A stretch of 48,329 bases of DNA from positions 1-48,329 of the forward strand of contig JAJRTF010000017.1 of NCBI GenBank assembly GCA_021545585.1, given 5' to 3'. Under the pieces are notes generated by a model, which was given only the letters and a program-made list of their open reading frames with translations, was not told the DNA's origin and did no database searches. This stretch comes from Zetaproteobacteria bacterium (GTDB lineage Bacteria > Pseudomonadota > Zetaproteobacteria > Mariprofundales > Mariprofundaceae). This document shows positions 23,999-32,474 of this stretch, piece by piece. Within the stretch, counting starts at the first letter, position 1. Every line of letters begins with the position of its first letter. A program made the translations under genes and the position numbers.

Positions 23999-24801
23999 AA
24001 GCTATCTTTATCAGTCTATTGTTGCTGGGCGCCCTGCCGGTTCAGGCATCTGAACGCATTCTGGCTTTGACTCCGCACGTATGCGAAATCATGTTCGCCA
24101 TTGGCGCTGATGATGATGTGGTCGGTGCGGGGGATTTCTGTGATTATCCTCCGGCGGCCAGCAAGCTTCCAAGGGTGGCGAATTATGCACAGGTGTATGT
24201 CGAGGCGGCGCTGCGCCTGAAGCCAACACTGGCCATTTCACTGGATCCGGCTTTGTCAGGGCTTCAAGCCCTGCGCTATGCCGGGGTTCGGGTGATATCC
24301 AGTGATCCTCAATCGGTTGCCGAGGTGTTCACCGATATCCGGCGTCTTGGGACATTAAGCGGGCATTCAGAGTCGGCCCAGAAACTTGCCGATCAGCTCA
24401 AGGCCAGGCTGCAGCGCCTGCAGACACAGTTTCAGGGGCGAAAGACAACGGTGTTCTACGAAATATGGAAACAGCCACTGATGGCTGTCGGAGGTGCTGG
24501 CTTCCTGCAGGATATGCTGCGTCAGGCCGGTCTGAAGAATGTATTTGACGGTGTGTCGCAGGAAGGCATACGACTTAATCCGGAGAGTGTGGTCAGGGCT
24601 CGCCCCGAACTGATTATTGTCGCCGGTCGGGATGCATATGCATCAGAGCGGCAGGCATATTGGCGTGTATGGCTGCCGAATGTGCAGGTGGTATCCGTTG
24701 ATGCCAACCTGATGCACCGTCCCGGGCCGAGAATTGTTGATGCGCTGGAATTATTGATGCAGAAAGTTCAGCCGGAAGGAACGGTGGCCGTTCCCCAATG
24801 A
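23995..24801 (+). CDS. btuF: Periplasmic cobalamin-binding protein
   Basis: A 268-residue type III periplasmic binding protein. The signal peptide is M-K-A-I-F-I-S-L-L-L-L-G-A-L-P-V-Q-A. It continues R-I-L-A-L-T-P-H-V-C-E-I-M-F-A-I-G-A, V-V-G-A-G-D-F-C-D-Y-P, L-P-R-V-A-N-Y-A-Q-V, and later E-I-W-K-Q-P-L-M-A-V-G-G and H-R-P-G-P-R-I-V-D-A-L. These are the BtuF landmarks, including the His-Arg-Pro-Gly-Pro block. It hands cobalamin to BtuC/BtuD. ATGA overlaps join it to both neighbours. Confidence 0.92.
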   Translation: MKAIFISLLLLGALPVQASERILALTPHVCEIMFAIGADDDVVGAGDFCDYPPAASKLPRVANYAQVYVEAALRLKPTLAISLDPALSGLQALRYAGVRVISSDPQSVAEVFTDIRRLGTLSGHSESAQKLADQLKARLQRLQTQFQGRKTTVFYEIWKQPLMAVGGAGFLQDMLRQAGLKNVFDGVSQEGIRLNPESVVRARPELIIVAGRDAYASERQAYWRVWLPNVQVVSVDANLMHRPGPRIVDALELLMQKVQPEGTVAVPQ

Positions 24802-25751
24802 TCCTGAATCGTTTCAGCTCACGGAGCATGCTCATGGCTGGCGCCTGTGTATTGCTGGCCGTGGTCTATATTGCACTGGGTGCGGGTGAACAGTGGATCA
24901 ACCCGTTGGCTGCCGGTGATGCCATGAATCAGACTATTCTCTGGGAGCTGCGCTTTCCCCGCCTGCTGACCGCATTTGCCGTTGGCGGCATGCTGGCACT
25001 GGCAGGCGCATGGTTTCAGGTGTTGTTGGGCAACCCTCTGGCCGAGCCCTATGTGCTGGGTGTGGCAGGCAGCGCTTCTGCAGGTGCGGTGGCAGGCCTG
25101 ATGCTGATGCCTGAATCGGCATGGGTGATGTCGGCGGGTGCATTCGCCGGTGCATGGGTCGGTATTACGGCTGTGATGCTTTTCTCGCATCTGGGCGCAA
25201 ACCGCATGCTGCTCGCCGGCGTGGTGCTGGCGGCATTCTGGTCGGCAGTGCTGGCATTGTTGCTGGCATTGTTGCCTGAGCAGGGGCTTTTCCGCGCTTT
25301 TTCATGGATGCTGGGCGATTTGTCGCATTCCGATCTTCCCATCGCGGTATTGCTGCTGGCCTGGGGTATAGCGCTTGCTTGTGGTCTGCTGTTGTCCCGT
25401 TCACTGGATCGGTTACTGCTTGGCGAGCGCCATGCCGAAGCTCTGGGCGTGGACGTTAGGGCATTGCGCCAGCGATTGTTGCTGCTCGCTTCGGCTGTCA
25501 CAGCGTTGGCTGTGACAGCGGCCGGAACCATTGGCTTTGTCGGACTCGTGGTGCCACATCTGATACGCCTGTTGTTCGGCTCTCTGCACAGGCTTGTGCT
25601 TCCGTCCTCGGCTGTCTGTGGAGGCTTGCTGCTGATGCTGGCCGATTCGGCAGCGCGCACGATCATTGCTCCGGCCGAGCTTCCGGTTGGTATTCTAACT
25701 GCCATCATCGGTGTTCCGGTATTTTTATTCTTGCTGTTGAGGCGCACCTGA
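24798..25751 (+). CDS. btuC: Cobalamin ABC transporter permease
   Basis: A 317-residue FecCD-family permease with about ten membrane segments. Diagnostic stretches: L-R-F-P-R-L-L-T-A-F-A-V-G-G-M-L-A-L-A-G, Q-V-L-L-G-N-P-L-A-E-P-Y-V-L-G-V-A-G-S-A-S-A-G-A, the coupling-loop region A-E-A-L-G-V-D-V-R, and G-T-I-G-F-V-G-L-V-V-P-H-L-I-R. Length and motifs are intact. It overlaps btuF by 4 bases and ends directly before the interrupted btuD. Confidence 0.93.
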   Translation: MILNRFSSRSMLMAGACVLLAVVYIALGAGEQWINPLAAGDAMNQTILWELRFPRLLTAFAVGGMLALAGAWFQVLLGNPLAEPYVLGVAGSASAGAVAGLMLMPESAWVMSAGAFAGAWVGITAVMLFSHLGANRMLLAGVVLAAFWSAVLALLLALLPEQGLFRAFSWMLGDLSHSDLPIAVLLLAWGIALACGLLLSRSLDRLLLGERHAEALGVDVRALRQRLLLLASAVTALAVTAAGTIGFVGLVVPHLIRLLFGSLHRLVLPSSAVCGGLLLMLADSAARTIIAPAELPVGILTAIIGVPVFLFLLLRRT

Positions 25752-26486
25752 ATGACTATGCTGATGAAGCTCTCCGATGTTGCGGTTGCGCGTGGCAGGC
25801 AAACACTGTTATCCGGGCTGAATTGTGAACTGCTTGCCGGGCAGGTGATCGTTGTGCTCGGGCCGAATGGTGCAGGCAAATCAAGTCTGCTGCTTGCGCT
25901 GGCCGGGTTGATTCCCGCATCCGGCGGTATCGCAATATCCGGCAGGCATTTGTAAGACTACAGACGTGATGAATTGCCCCGGCATATTGCCTGGCAGGGT
26001 GAATTGCCGCCTGTCGAATTTGGATTAACTGTTCGCCAGCGCCTTGAACTTGCGGCACATGAAAATATCGGGGCTATCAAATCCATGGCGAACTCCATGG
26101 ATATTGCCATACTGCTGGAGCGACCGCTGGGTGAGCTTTCCAGCGGCGAACGCCAGCGAGTCGAACTGGCTGCCCTGATGCTGCGCGATGCGCCCCTGTG
26201 GTTGCTTGATGAGCCGACGGCCCATCTTGATCTGAAGCATCAGATTCGTTGCATGCATATGCTCAAGGCCGAACGGGATGGCGGGCGTACTATTGTCGTT
26301 GTGCTGCATGATATCCAGCAGGCCATGGCCATCGCCGATAATGTCGTGTTAATTGATGGCCGGGGCGGCGTCGCCTATGGTAGGGCGGACAGGATGTTTG
26401 ACAGTCAACGCTTATCAAAACTTTTTGAGGCTCCGCTGATGCGGGAAGGCAATGCATTGATACCGGATTACAGAGGCAAGGGATGA
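25752..26486 (+). pseudogene. btuD: Cobalamin ABC transporter ATPase interrupted by an in-frame stop
   Basis: The frame encodes a complete ABC ATPase broken by one TAA (25953-25955). Before it: V-L-G-P-N-G-A-G-K-S-S-L-L (Walker A) and I-S-G-R-H-L. After it, in the same frame: D-Y-R-R-D-E-L-P-R-H-I-A-W-Q-G-E, then L-G-E-L-S-S-G-E-R-Q-R-V-E-L-A (signature), L-W-L-L-D-E-P-T-A-H-L-D (Walker B, D-loop) and V-L-H-D (H-loop). No frameshift is needed: one base change at the stop codon restores a protein of about 244 residues. Everything else looks conserved, so the mutation is recent, a sequencing error, or a site of readthrough. An internal start at TTG 25974 would lack Walker A. BtuCD would be inactive if the stop is real, unless another ATPase replaces it. 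Confidence 0.85.
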
Positions 26487-27019
26487 AGCCGAGGGAAAAA
26501 AGGCAGGGTATTGTGTTGGTCCACACCGGTGAGGGGAAGGGAAAATCATCTTCTGCCTTCGGTATGGTATTTCGTGCTGCTGCATGGGGTATGAAGGTTT
26601 GCGTGATCCAGTTTATCAAGGGGAAATGGAAAACCGGCGAGCAGAAAGCGGCCGAACATTTCGACAATATCGAGTGGCATGCACCGGGCGACGGATTCAC
26701 CTGGGACACCAAAAACCCCGAACAGGATATCGCCACCAGTCGTGAGATATGGGAGCTTTGCAAGGCCAAGTTGCGCTCGCATGAGTTTGATATGCTTGTA
26801 TTCGATGAAATCAATTATTGCTCGGGCTATGGCTGGATTAAAGGCGTTGAGATCGCGGAATTCATCCGCGATGAACGACCTGAATGGATGCATCTGATTC
26901 TGACCGGCCGCAATGCTGCTCCCGAGGTGATGGATGTGGCACATACGGTGACTGAAATGCGTCCGCTCAAGCATGCCTTTGATCAGGGGATTCCGGCCAC
27001 GCAGGGGATTGAGTTTTGA
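26483..27019 (+). CDS. cobO: Corrinoid adenosyltransferase (CobO/BtuR type)
   Basis: Transfers the 5'-deoxyadenosyl group of ATP to Co(I) corrinoids. The 178-residue P-loop protein shows V-H-T-G-E-G-K-G-K-S-S-S-A-F-G (phosphate loop), Q-F-I-K-G-K-W-K-T-G-E, L-V-F-D-E-I-N-Y, L-I-L-T-G-R-N-A and V-T-E-M-R-P-L-K-H-A-F-D-Q-G-I-P-A-T-Q-G-I-E-F, all typical. Full length, overlapping btuD by four bases and cbiX by four. Confidence 0.96.
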   Translation: MKPREKRQGIVLVHTGEGKGKSSSAFGMVFRAAAWGMKVCVIQFIKGKWKTGEQKAAEHFDNIEWHAPGDGFTWDTKNPEQDIATSREIWELCKAKLRSHEFDMLVFDEINYCSGYGWIKGVEIAEFIRDERPEWMHLILTGRNAAPEVMDVAHTVTEMRPLKHAFDQGIPATQGIEF

Positions 27020-27639
27020 AGGTTCTTCTTTCGCACGGCTCTCCTGATCCGAAACATCGCGAAGCTGTCGAACATTTGAGGGGCCAGGTATCCGATTGCC
27101 TTGGCGAGGCGGTTGATGCGATATTTCTGGGCGAGAATCTACCCGAAGGAGCGCACGTGCTACCGTTATTCCTGACCCGGGGCAGGCACATGCAGCAGGA
27201 TGTTCCGGCCATAATTGAGAGATGTTCCGGCCGCTTGGTGAACGGGCCGGCGGAGTTTCCGGCGGACATGGCCCGCATGGCGCTGGAGCTTGCCCAACAG
27301 GCGCGGCAGAAGCAGCGCGCTGTGATGTTTGCGCTGTATCGCCTGACAGGCGCCGAATCTCTGATGGCCAGCCTGTATGATGTCAGTAAAAAATTTCCGC
27401 TGCCGGCCATCGCCGGCTTGCACGGCCAGTGTGATGCTGAATCGGTGCTCGCGCTGTGGTCTGAGTCCGCTCTTGCGCAGGTGCTGATTCAGCCGGTGCT
27501 GCTGTTTCCGGGCCGGAGCCTTGATGTGTTGATCGAGCTTGGACAACGGCAGGGCATGGAAGTGAACACAGGCAAGCCTCTGGCCGAGCATGACGGATTT
27601 GGTGCATGGCTGGCAGATCGCTTTCGGGAGGCTGTATGA
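27016..27639 (+). CDS. cbiX: CbiX-family sirohydrochlorin chelatase-like protein
   Basis: Probable cobalt (or iron) chelatase of the tetrapyrrole branch that leads to B12. A 207-residue protein with L-L-S-H-G-S-P-D-P-K-H at the start (catalytic-type His) and V-L-P-L-F-L-T-R-G-R-H-M near residue 48, the second metal-site segment. The second half repeats the fold (V-L-I-Q-P-V-L-L-F-P-G-R-S) but lacks the matching His residues, so only the first half can bind metal, as in two-domain CbiX/CysG-type chelatases. Starts with TTG overlapping cobO. The metal cannot be told from sequence; the context favours cobalt. Confidence 0.78.
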   Translation: MKVLLSHGSPDPKHREAVEHLRGQVSDCLGEAVDAIFLGENLPEGAHVLPLFLTRGRHMQQDVPAIIERCSGRLVNGPAEFPADMARMALELAQQARQKQRAVMFALYRLTGAESLMASLYDVSKKFPLPAIAGLHGQCDAESVLALWSESALAQVLIQPVLLFPGRSLDVLIELGQRQGMEVNTGKPLAEHDGFGAWLADRFREAV

Positions 27640-28394
27640 AACTCTCTGATCCGTTGCATCCCGGCGAGGTGGCTCTGGTCGGTGCAGGGCCTGGCGATGC
27701 AGGACTGCTGACCCTGGCCGCTGCCGCCCTGATCAGGAACTGTGATGCGGTGGTGTTTGATGCGCTGGTTTCCGATGATGTGCTGGCCATGGTGGATCCG
27801 ACTGCTGAGAAAATAGCGGCCGGCAAACGCGGCGGTCGCCCTTCCGCCAGACAGGATGATATTTGCGATACGCTGATTCGTCTCGCACAGCATGGCAAAC
27901 GTGTGGTGCGTCTGAAGGGCGGAGACCCGTTTGTTTTCGGCCGTGGTGGCGAGGAGATGCTGTCACTGGTTCAGGCGGGTATACATTTTCGCATCATTCC
28001 GGGCATCACCTCGGGCATTGCCGCCCCGGCCATGGCTGGTATTCCGGTGACTGATCGTGTGATCAATTCGACGCTGGCATTCATCACCGGGCATGAGGCC
28101 AGTGATGAATCACGTATTGACTGGCAGGCTCTGGTGGCGGCATTTCCGGTGCTGGTTATTTATATGGGAACCAGAAATCTGGCTGTGATCGCGGGGAAAC
28201 TGCTTGCAGCCGGTATGTCCGAGACGACGCCTGTCGCCATTCTTCATGCCGTAAGTGGCCCGGACGAGCAGCGGGCCTTTGGAACCTTGCGACAGGCATC
28301 CAGCGGAGAACTTATTGGCAAATCACCTGCGATTGTGATTGTCGGGGACGTGGTCGACAGGCGTCAGTCGTGGCCTGAACCACACCGTGATTAG
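27636..28394 (+). CDS. cobA: Uroporphyrinogen-III C-methyltransferase
   Basis: Makes precorrin-2 from uroporphyrinogen III with two SAM, the entry to sirohaem and B12. The 252-residue protein has V-G-A-G-P-G-D-A-G-L-L-T near the start, G-K-R-G-G-R-P-S-A-R-Q-D-D-I, V-R-L-K-G-G-D-P-F-V-F-G-R-G-G-E-E, P-G-I-T-S-G-I-A-A-P-A, I-P-V-T-D-R, T-G-H-E and Y-M-G-T-R-N-L. ATG at 27636 overlaps the cbiX stop; a longer frame from 27606 lies in cbiX. No CysG dehydrogenase domain is fused. Confidence 0.96.
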   Translation: MKLSDPLHPGEVALVGAGPGDAGLLTLAAAALIRNCDAVVFDALVSDDVLAMVDPTAEKIAAGKRGGRPSARQDDICDTLIRLAQHGKRVVRLKGGDPFVFGRGGEEMLSLVQAGIHFRIIPGITSGIAAPAMAGIPVTDRVINSTLAFITGHEASDESRIDWQALVAAFPVLVIYMGTRNLAVIAGKLLAAGMSETTPVAILHAVSGPDEQRAFGTLRQASSGELIGKSPAIVIVGDVVDRRQSWPEPHRD

Positions 28395-28423
28395 GCAATA
28401 AACCCGGGGTCTGGCGGCAGCCC

Positions 28424-28453
28424 TTCACCATTTCCCGATTCATGGTCTATAAT
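28424..28453 (+). promoter_or_regulatory. Candidate promoter of cobT
   Basis: A perfect TATAAT at 28448-28453 with TTCACC at 28424-28429, 18 bp apart, about 70 bp before cobT. This suggests that cobT is transcribed apart from the riboswitch operon. No second riboswitch was recognised here. Confidence 0.45.
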
Positions 28454-28525
28454 CGGGCTGGTACCTGTTACTGTTTCAGCAGGTATCAATCATGATGTGC
28501 AGATGCATGTCATTGGAGCGTTGGA

Positions 28526-29536
28526 ATGGGAATCCCTTCAATTGAGCAACAGGCTTTCAAACAGGCACAGGCACATCAATCGGAGCTGGTGGTTCCGGCG
28601 CATGGGCTTGGGCGTTTAAGTCAGCTCGCCTGCTGGTTTGCTGCCCGTCAGGGCAGGGCGCTGCCGGATGATCTGAATGTATCTGTGGTGCTGTTTGCAG
28701 CTGATCATGCGGTGGCATCCGAGGTGCTGGCATCGGATCAGGGGATTGATACGGCCGAGCAAGCCAGGCTTGTTGCTGAAGGAAGGTCCGCGGTCAATAT
28801 GCTTGCCGCATCGGCCGGAGCCGATGTCAGCCTTGTTGATGTTGGCATAGCAGAGGATTTAAGTGATGTATCAGGTCTTGTGAACATGAGAATCAGCAGC
28901 GGCTGCGGGAATATTGCCAGTGAGTCCGCCATGAGTCAGGAGGATTACTGGGAGGCTGTTGGTATTGGTGAAGAAATGGCCAATATGCGTGTAGCTGCCG
29001 GGGCGAATCTGTTGATTGCCGGTGATATCGGGCGGGGAAATGGCGTTGCAGTGACTGCAGTCATTTGTCATCTGGCCGGTTTAATGCCGGAGGATGTGCT
29101 GGGCTATCATGGGGCTGCGACCGGTGCTTCGGATCAGCGTGTCATGATTGCTGTTGAGGAAGCACTGGTTCGGGCTAAGGATACCCCTTCCCATGATGTA
29201 TTGCGTGAGCTGGGTGGTTATGAAATCGCCGCGATGGCAGGTTTTTATCGTGCTGCGGCGAGACACGGGGTGCCGGTGCTGCTGGATGGGCTGGTTTCAG
29301 CAGCAGCTGCGCTGGCGGCAACAGCCTGGGATGTACGCATTGCCGGCTGGATGCTGGCAAGCCATGTTTGTGCCTGTCCGGGCCATCGAGCGGTACTCGA
29401 CGAGCTGGGGCTGGAGCCTCTGGCCAGTCTGCACATGGATATCGGACAGGGCATCGGTGCAGTTGCAGTGCTGCCGATGTTGCAGGCATCGATCACGTTG
29501 CACAGGGAGATTCCGGTCCGCGAGGCGGTTTGCTGA
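28526..29536 (+). CDS. cobT: CobT-family nicotinate-nucleotide phosphoribosyltransferase homologue, catalytic residues altered
   Basis: CobT normally activates the lower ligand (dimethylbenzimidazole) of B12 with nicotinate mononucleotide. This 336-residue protein keeps the overall family sequence: F-A-A-D-H-A-V near residue 52, Q-G-I-D-T-A-E-Q, G-R-S-A-V-N, I-S-S-G-C-G-N-I, and P-V-L-L-D-G-L-V-S-A-A-A-A-L near residue 250. The G-E-M-G-I-x-N-T-T segment reads G-D-I-G-R-G-N-G-V (first Glu to Asp, Asn-Thr-Thr lost). The final L-G-E-G-x-G-A reads I-G-Q-G-I-G-A, so the residue equivalent to the catalytic Glu317 of Salmonella CobT is Gln. It may use another ligand, act with a partner subunit, or be inactive. 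ATG at 28526 has GGAGCG upstream. Confidence 0.8.
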   Translation: MGIPSIEQQAFKQAQAHQSELVVPAHGLGRLSQLACWFAARQGRALPDDLNVSVVLFAADHAVASEVLASDQGIDTAEQARLVAEGRSAVNMLAASAGADVSLVDVGIAEDLSDVSGLVNMRISSGCGNIASESAMSQEDYWEAVGIGEEMANMRVAAGANLLIAGDIGRGNGVAVTAVICHLAGLMPEDVLGYHGAATGASDQRVMIAVEEALVRAKDTPSHDVLRELGGYEIAAMAGFYRAAARHGVPVLLDGLVSAAAALAATAWDVRIAGWMLASHVCACPGHRAVLDELGLEPLASLHMDIGQGIGAVAVLPMLQASITLHREIPVREAVC

Positions 29537-29588
29537 GCGTTTTTATCGGGTGATGATCTTCTGATTCGCAAATCAGGCTTAAATCATA

Positions 29589-30188
29589 TTACGCCAGATG
29601 ATGGGCAAGAATACTCAGCTCTTCGTAGACAGGGAATACCAGCAGGCCGCCGAGAAGCCAGTCCAGCACCGGGGATGCCGCCAGTACTGTCATCAGCAAC
29701 AGGGTGCGTTGTTCATGCAGGTGCATCGCGAATCTCGGCATGCATGGCAACCGCATCAGACATTCACCGACCAGCATGTGCGGTAGTGGCAGGGTGTGCA
29801 TGGCAGCCATACACAGATTAAAAAACATCAGCACCTTGGCCCACCAGTGATGTAGCGGGGGCAGTCCTGCCGGAGGCGGATGTTGCAGGCTCCAGGCGTA
29901 GAGAACAAAGCCAATGGTGCAGAGCATCAGATGTCCGATGAAACGAATGCCGGCAGCTTGATAACCAAAGCACACGGGTCGTGGCGGCGCAATGATGATG
30001 CCCCGATGCAGCGCCAGCGAAGCCAGCATGGGTAACCAGCTTTCCCGCCCGCCGATGGCAAAGAAAGAATGTGGCAGGGTGGTTTTAGTCAGGCGTGATT
30101 CAAGCAGTGAGATCAGGGTCAGCGAGATCAGAACGGGCAGGCTGTACAGAATCAGTTGCCGCAGCACGATAGTCAGCCATACCTCCAT
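29589..30188 (-). CDS. Multi-pass membrane protein, unrecognised
   Basis: A 199-residue protein with about five membrane segments. I do not recognise a family with certainty. The stretch F-F-N-L-C-M-A-A-M-H-T-L-P-L-P-H-M-L-V-G has a weak likeness to the second motif of site-2 proteases (N-x-x-P-x-P-x-L-D-G), but the HExxH and the Asp are not there, so activity is doubtful. It shares direction with the lipoprotein gene upstream, 14 bp away, and is likely co-transcribed with it. Confidence 0.6.
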   Translation of the reverse strand: MEVWLTIVLRQLILYSLPVLISLTLISLLESRLTKTTLPHSFFAIGGRESWLPMLASLALHRGIIIAPPRPVCFGYQAAGIRFIGHLMLCTIGFVLYAWSLQHPPPAGLPPLHHWWAKVLMFFNLCMAAMHTLPLPHMLVGECLMRLPCMPRFAMHLHEQRTLLLMTVLAASPVLDWLLGGLLVFPVYEELSILAHHLA

Positions 30189-30202
30189 GTCAGGCTCTCA
30201 TT

Positions 30203-31225
30203 TCAGGGTGTTTCGGTGAGCTTCAGGGTTAGCTCTGCACCTTTCCCTTTCTGCTGTAAATTCACATAGATAACTTCCCCATGGGCCAGCACACCGGTAA
30301 TTGCGGCTTGCTTATGGCTGGCAACCATTAACAGTTGATTGCCGCTCCATGCCCATAGACGGGAAGGGGTATCATCATCGGTAATCCAGAGCCAGTTGCG
30401 CTTTGTGTCCCAGGCAAGGTTGTCGGGATGCTGTATTTCCGGCCGTTGCAGGTACGAACTTATACTGGGTTTGGCGCCTGTATCAGGACTGTCGCGAAGT
30501 GCCAGAATTTTACCTGTGTCGGTTTCCGCCATCAGAATCGTTCCGTCGGGAAGGGGTTCCATATCTTCAAGGCGATTGAATTTTCGTGCATGCAGGGATG
30601 CAGCTTCCCTGCGCGCATTGTCCGGATCACGAATTGTGAGCCAGCCATCGGAGGGGTGAAGCACTTTCAATTTTCGGGTTTTTAAATTGAGCCGGTAAAG
30701 CCCGCCACCTTGGTGTTCATCAGCAAGGTATGCATAATGCTTATCCTTGGAAAAGGCGATTCCCTCATGGGAAAATCGACCGGCCCACGGCAATGAAGTC
30801 AGAGCCGGAAAGGTTGAATCAAGACTGCTGCGGTCGATGACCTGTTCGACCGGAAAAGTATCCGGTTCAGCTATGCGCCAGATCAGGCCTTGATCAAATT
30901 CCTCGCCGATCCACAGGCTGCCGTCGGGAGCGAGTTTCAGTGCATCGGCACGGTGCAAACCATTTAACAGAATCTGATGCCGGCCACTGGGCAGATGAAT
31001 GGCCATCAGGCTTGGCGATAGCATGCTGGCTTTGGTTTCCCCGCTGACATAAAGCCATTTGCCATCTCTGGACAGGGCCAGCATGTCCGGGCGGGACTGG
31101 CGCCAGACGACAAGGGACTGAGCCTTCCAGCCCGGGACCATCTCAATACCGCTGCTGCCCAGCGAACAGCCACTCGGCAGGGCAAACAGTATGGCTATCA
31201 GCATGGTCAACATGATTGGGCGCAT
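30203..31225 (-). CDS. PhoX/DUF839-like beta-propeller lipoprotein
   Basis: A 340-residue lipoprotein: signal peptide with S-G-C as lipobox near residue 20, then repeated beta-propeller-like blades (S-R-D-G-K-W-L-Y-V, A-P-D-G-S-L-W-I-G-E). The stretches F-S-H-E-G-I-A-F, Y-L-A-D-E-H-Q-G-G-G-L-Y-R, R-L-E-D-M-E-P-L-P-D-G-T-I-L-M-A-E-T and H-P-D-N-L-A-W-D resemble PhoX-type calcium-dependent phosphatases and esterase-like phytases. Whether it hydrolyses anything is unknown. It is divergent from the MFS gene and overlaps nothing. The family call is by eye. Confidence 0.6.
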   Translation of the reverse strand: MRPIMLTMLIAILFALPSGCSLGSSGIEMVPGWKAQSLVVWRQSRPDMLALSRDGKWLYVSGETKASMLSPSLMAIHLPSGRHQILLNGLHRADALKLAPDGSLWIGEEFDQGLIWRIAEPDTFPVEQVIDRSSLDSTFPALTSLPWAGRFSHEGIAFSKDKHYAYLADEHQGGGLYRLNLKTRKLKVLHPSDGWLTIRDPDNARREAASLHARKFNRLEDMEPLPDGTILMAETDTGKILALRDSPDTGAKPSISSYLQRPEIQHPDNLAWDTKRNWLWITDDDTPSRLWAWSGNQLLMVASHKQAAITGVLAHGEVIYVNLQQKGKGAELTLKLTETP

Positions 31226-31307
31226 GGCCTAAATGTGGAGCAAGCATGAATCCCGTGCAAGCCAAACTTCAGGTGACAGCAGCAGGGGCGCAGTTAGGCT
31301 GTTTGCC

Positions 31308-32456
31308 ATGGTTACGGCACGTTCTCTGCATCACATCCGCTGGTTTTATGCTGCCTATTTTGCGGCCATGGGTTTGATCCTGCCTTTTTTTCCGGTCTAT
31401 CTGGACGGACGTGGCCTGAATGTAACAATGATTGGCGTCATGACCGGATTGCTGGCTGCAGCCAAGGTGATTGCACCGCCGGGTATTGGCTTTCTACTTG
31501 ATCAGCATCCGCATCGATGGGTGCAGCGTTTTATTATCACGGCCTCTTTACTGGCAGCACTGGCGGCATTTGGCATCGGTGTGTCCGAACACTTGCTGCT
31601 TATGGGGTTGCTGGTTCTTTTGTTCGGTATATTTTGGGCCGCAATACTGCCGTTGACGGATGGTCTGTCGGTGTCGGTGTCCGAGGCGGCTCTGGCCGAT
31701 TACGGGCGTCTCAGGGTATGGGGCTCGATAGGCTTTATTATCGCCTCACTGGCCGGGGGACTTTTTCTCACAGGGCCTGCGATGCAAAATCTTCCGGTTG
31801 TACTGGCGGTACTGATGCTGGTGACCGCTATGGCCGCAGGCGGATTCCCCGTGCTGGATAAGAAAAGTCCGGATGGGCAGCAGCGGGTTCCGTTTTCTGC
31901 CGCCTTTTATCGTCTGCTGGGTGTGAGCTTTATCATGCAGGTGTCGCATGGCGCCTATTACGGGTTTTTCAGTCTGTATCTGGCTGCTGCAGGTTATACC
32001 GGCTGGCAAATCGGCATGTACTGGGTGCTCGGGGTGCTGGCTGAAATCATCCTGATGTGGCGCTGGTCGCGTCCTATGCAGCAGGTCGCTCCGGCAATGC
32101 TGTTTGCAGTTTGTCTGATACTGGCTGCGCTGCGCTGGTTTGGCACCGGTCTGACCACCGATCCGGTTCTGACCGCCCTGTTGCAATGCCTGCATGCTGC
32201 GAGTTTTGCCGCTTTTCATGTGGCGGCGATAGCCTGGGTCAAACGGCTGGCTCCGGAGCAACGCCATACCTCGGCTCAGGGCTGGTATTCTGCGGCAGGC
32301 TTTGGGTTGGGCAGTATGATTGGCATTATGGGCTGTGGCCTGATTGTCGAAGCATGGGGGTATGCGTGGGCATTCTATATCTGCGCACTTGTGGCCTGTC
32401 TGGGGGTGCCGCTGGCACGCTCCCTGCCGGGATCCAGGCCCGAAGAAACCACCTGA
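31308..32456 (+). CDS. MFS transporter (HcaT/PP-transporter-like)
   Basis: A protein of 382 residues with twelve membrane segments. It begins L-H-H-I-R-W-F-Y-A-A-Y-F-A-A-M-G-L-I-L-P-F-F-P-V-Y-L, as in the MFS_1-like group of phenylpropionate and nucleoside-type permeases. It has the R-V-W-G-S-I-G-F-I segment typical of this group. The substrate is unknown. ATG at 31308 is chosen because it places the first membrane segment at the start; a longer frame from 31233 adds 25 polar residues. Convergent with gdh, 18 bp apart, with no clear terminator between. Confidence 0.8.
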   Translation: MVTARSLHHIRWFYAAYFAAMGLILPFFPVYLDGRGLNVTMIGVMTGLLAAAKVIAPPGIGFLLDQHPHRWVQRFIITASLLAALAAFGIGVSEHLLLMGLLVLLFGIFWAAILPLTDGLSVSVSEAALADYGRLRVWGSIGFIIASLAGGLFLTGPAMQNLPVVLAVLMLVTAMAAGGFPVLDKKSPDGQQRVPFSAAFYRLLGVSFIMQVSHGAYYGFFSLYLAAAGYTGWQIGMYWVLGVLAEIILMWRWSRPMQQVAPAMLFAVCLILAALRWFGTGLTTDPVLTALLQCLHAASFAAFHVAAIAWVKRLAPEQRHTSAQGWYSAAGFGLGSMIGIMGCGLIVEAWGYAWAFYICALVACLGVPLARSLPGSRPEETT

Positions 32457-32474
32457 GTTCTCCCGTATTTGTTG

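Noticed and set aside
26025-26309. Possible frameshift in btuD
   Set aside because: Both fragments are in the same frame; a single stop codon explains the break without any insertion or deletion.
28395-28525. Second cobalamin riboswitch before cobT
   Set aside because: None of the conserved B12-box segments (GCCACTG, AGCCAGGAGACC) is present there.
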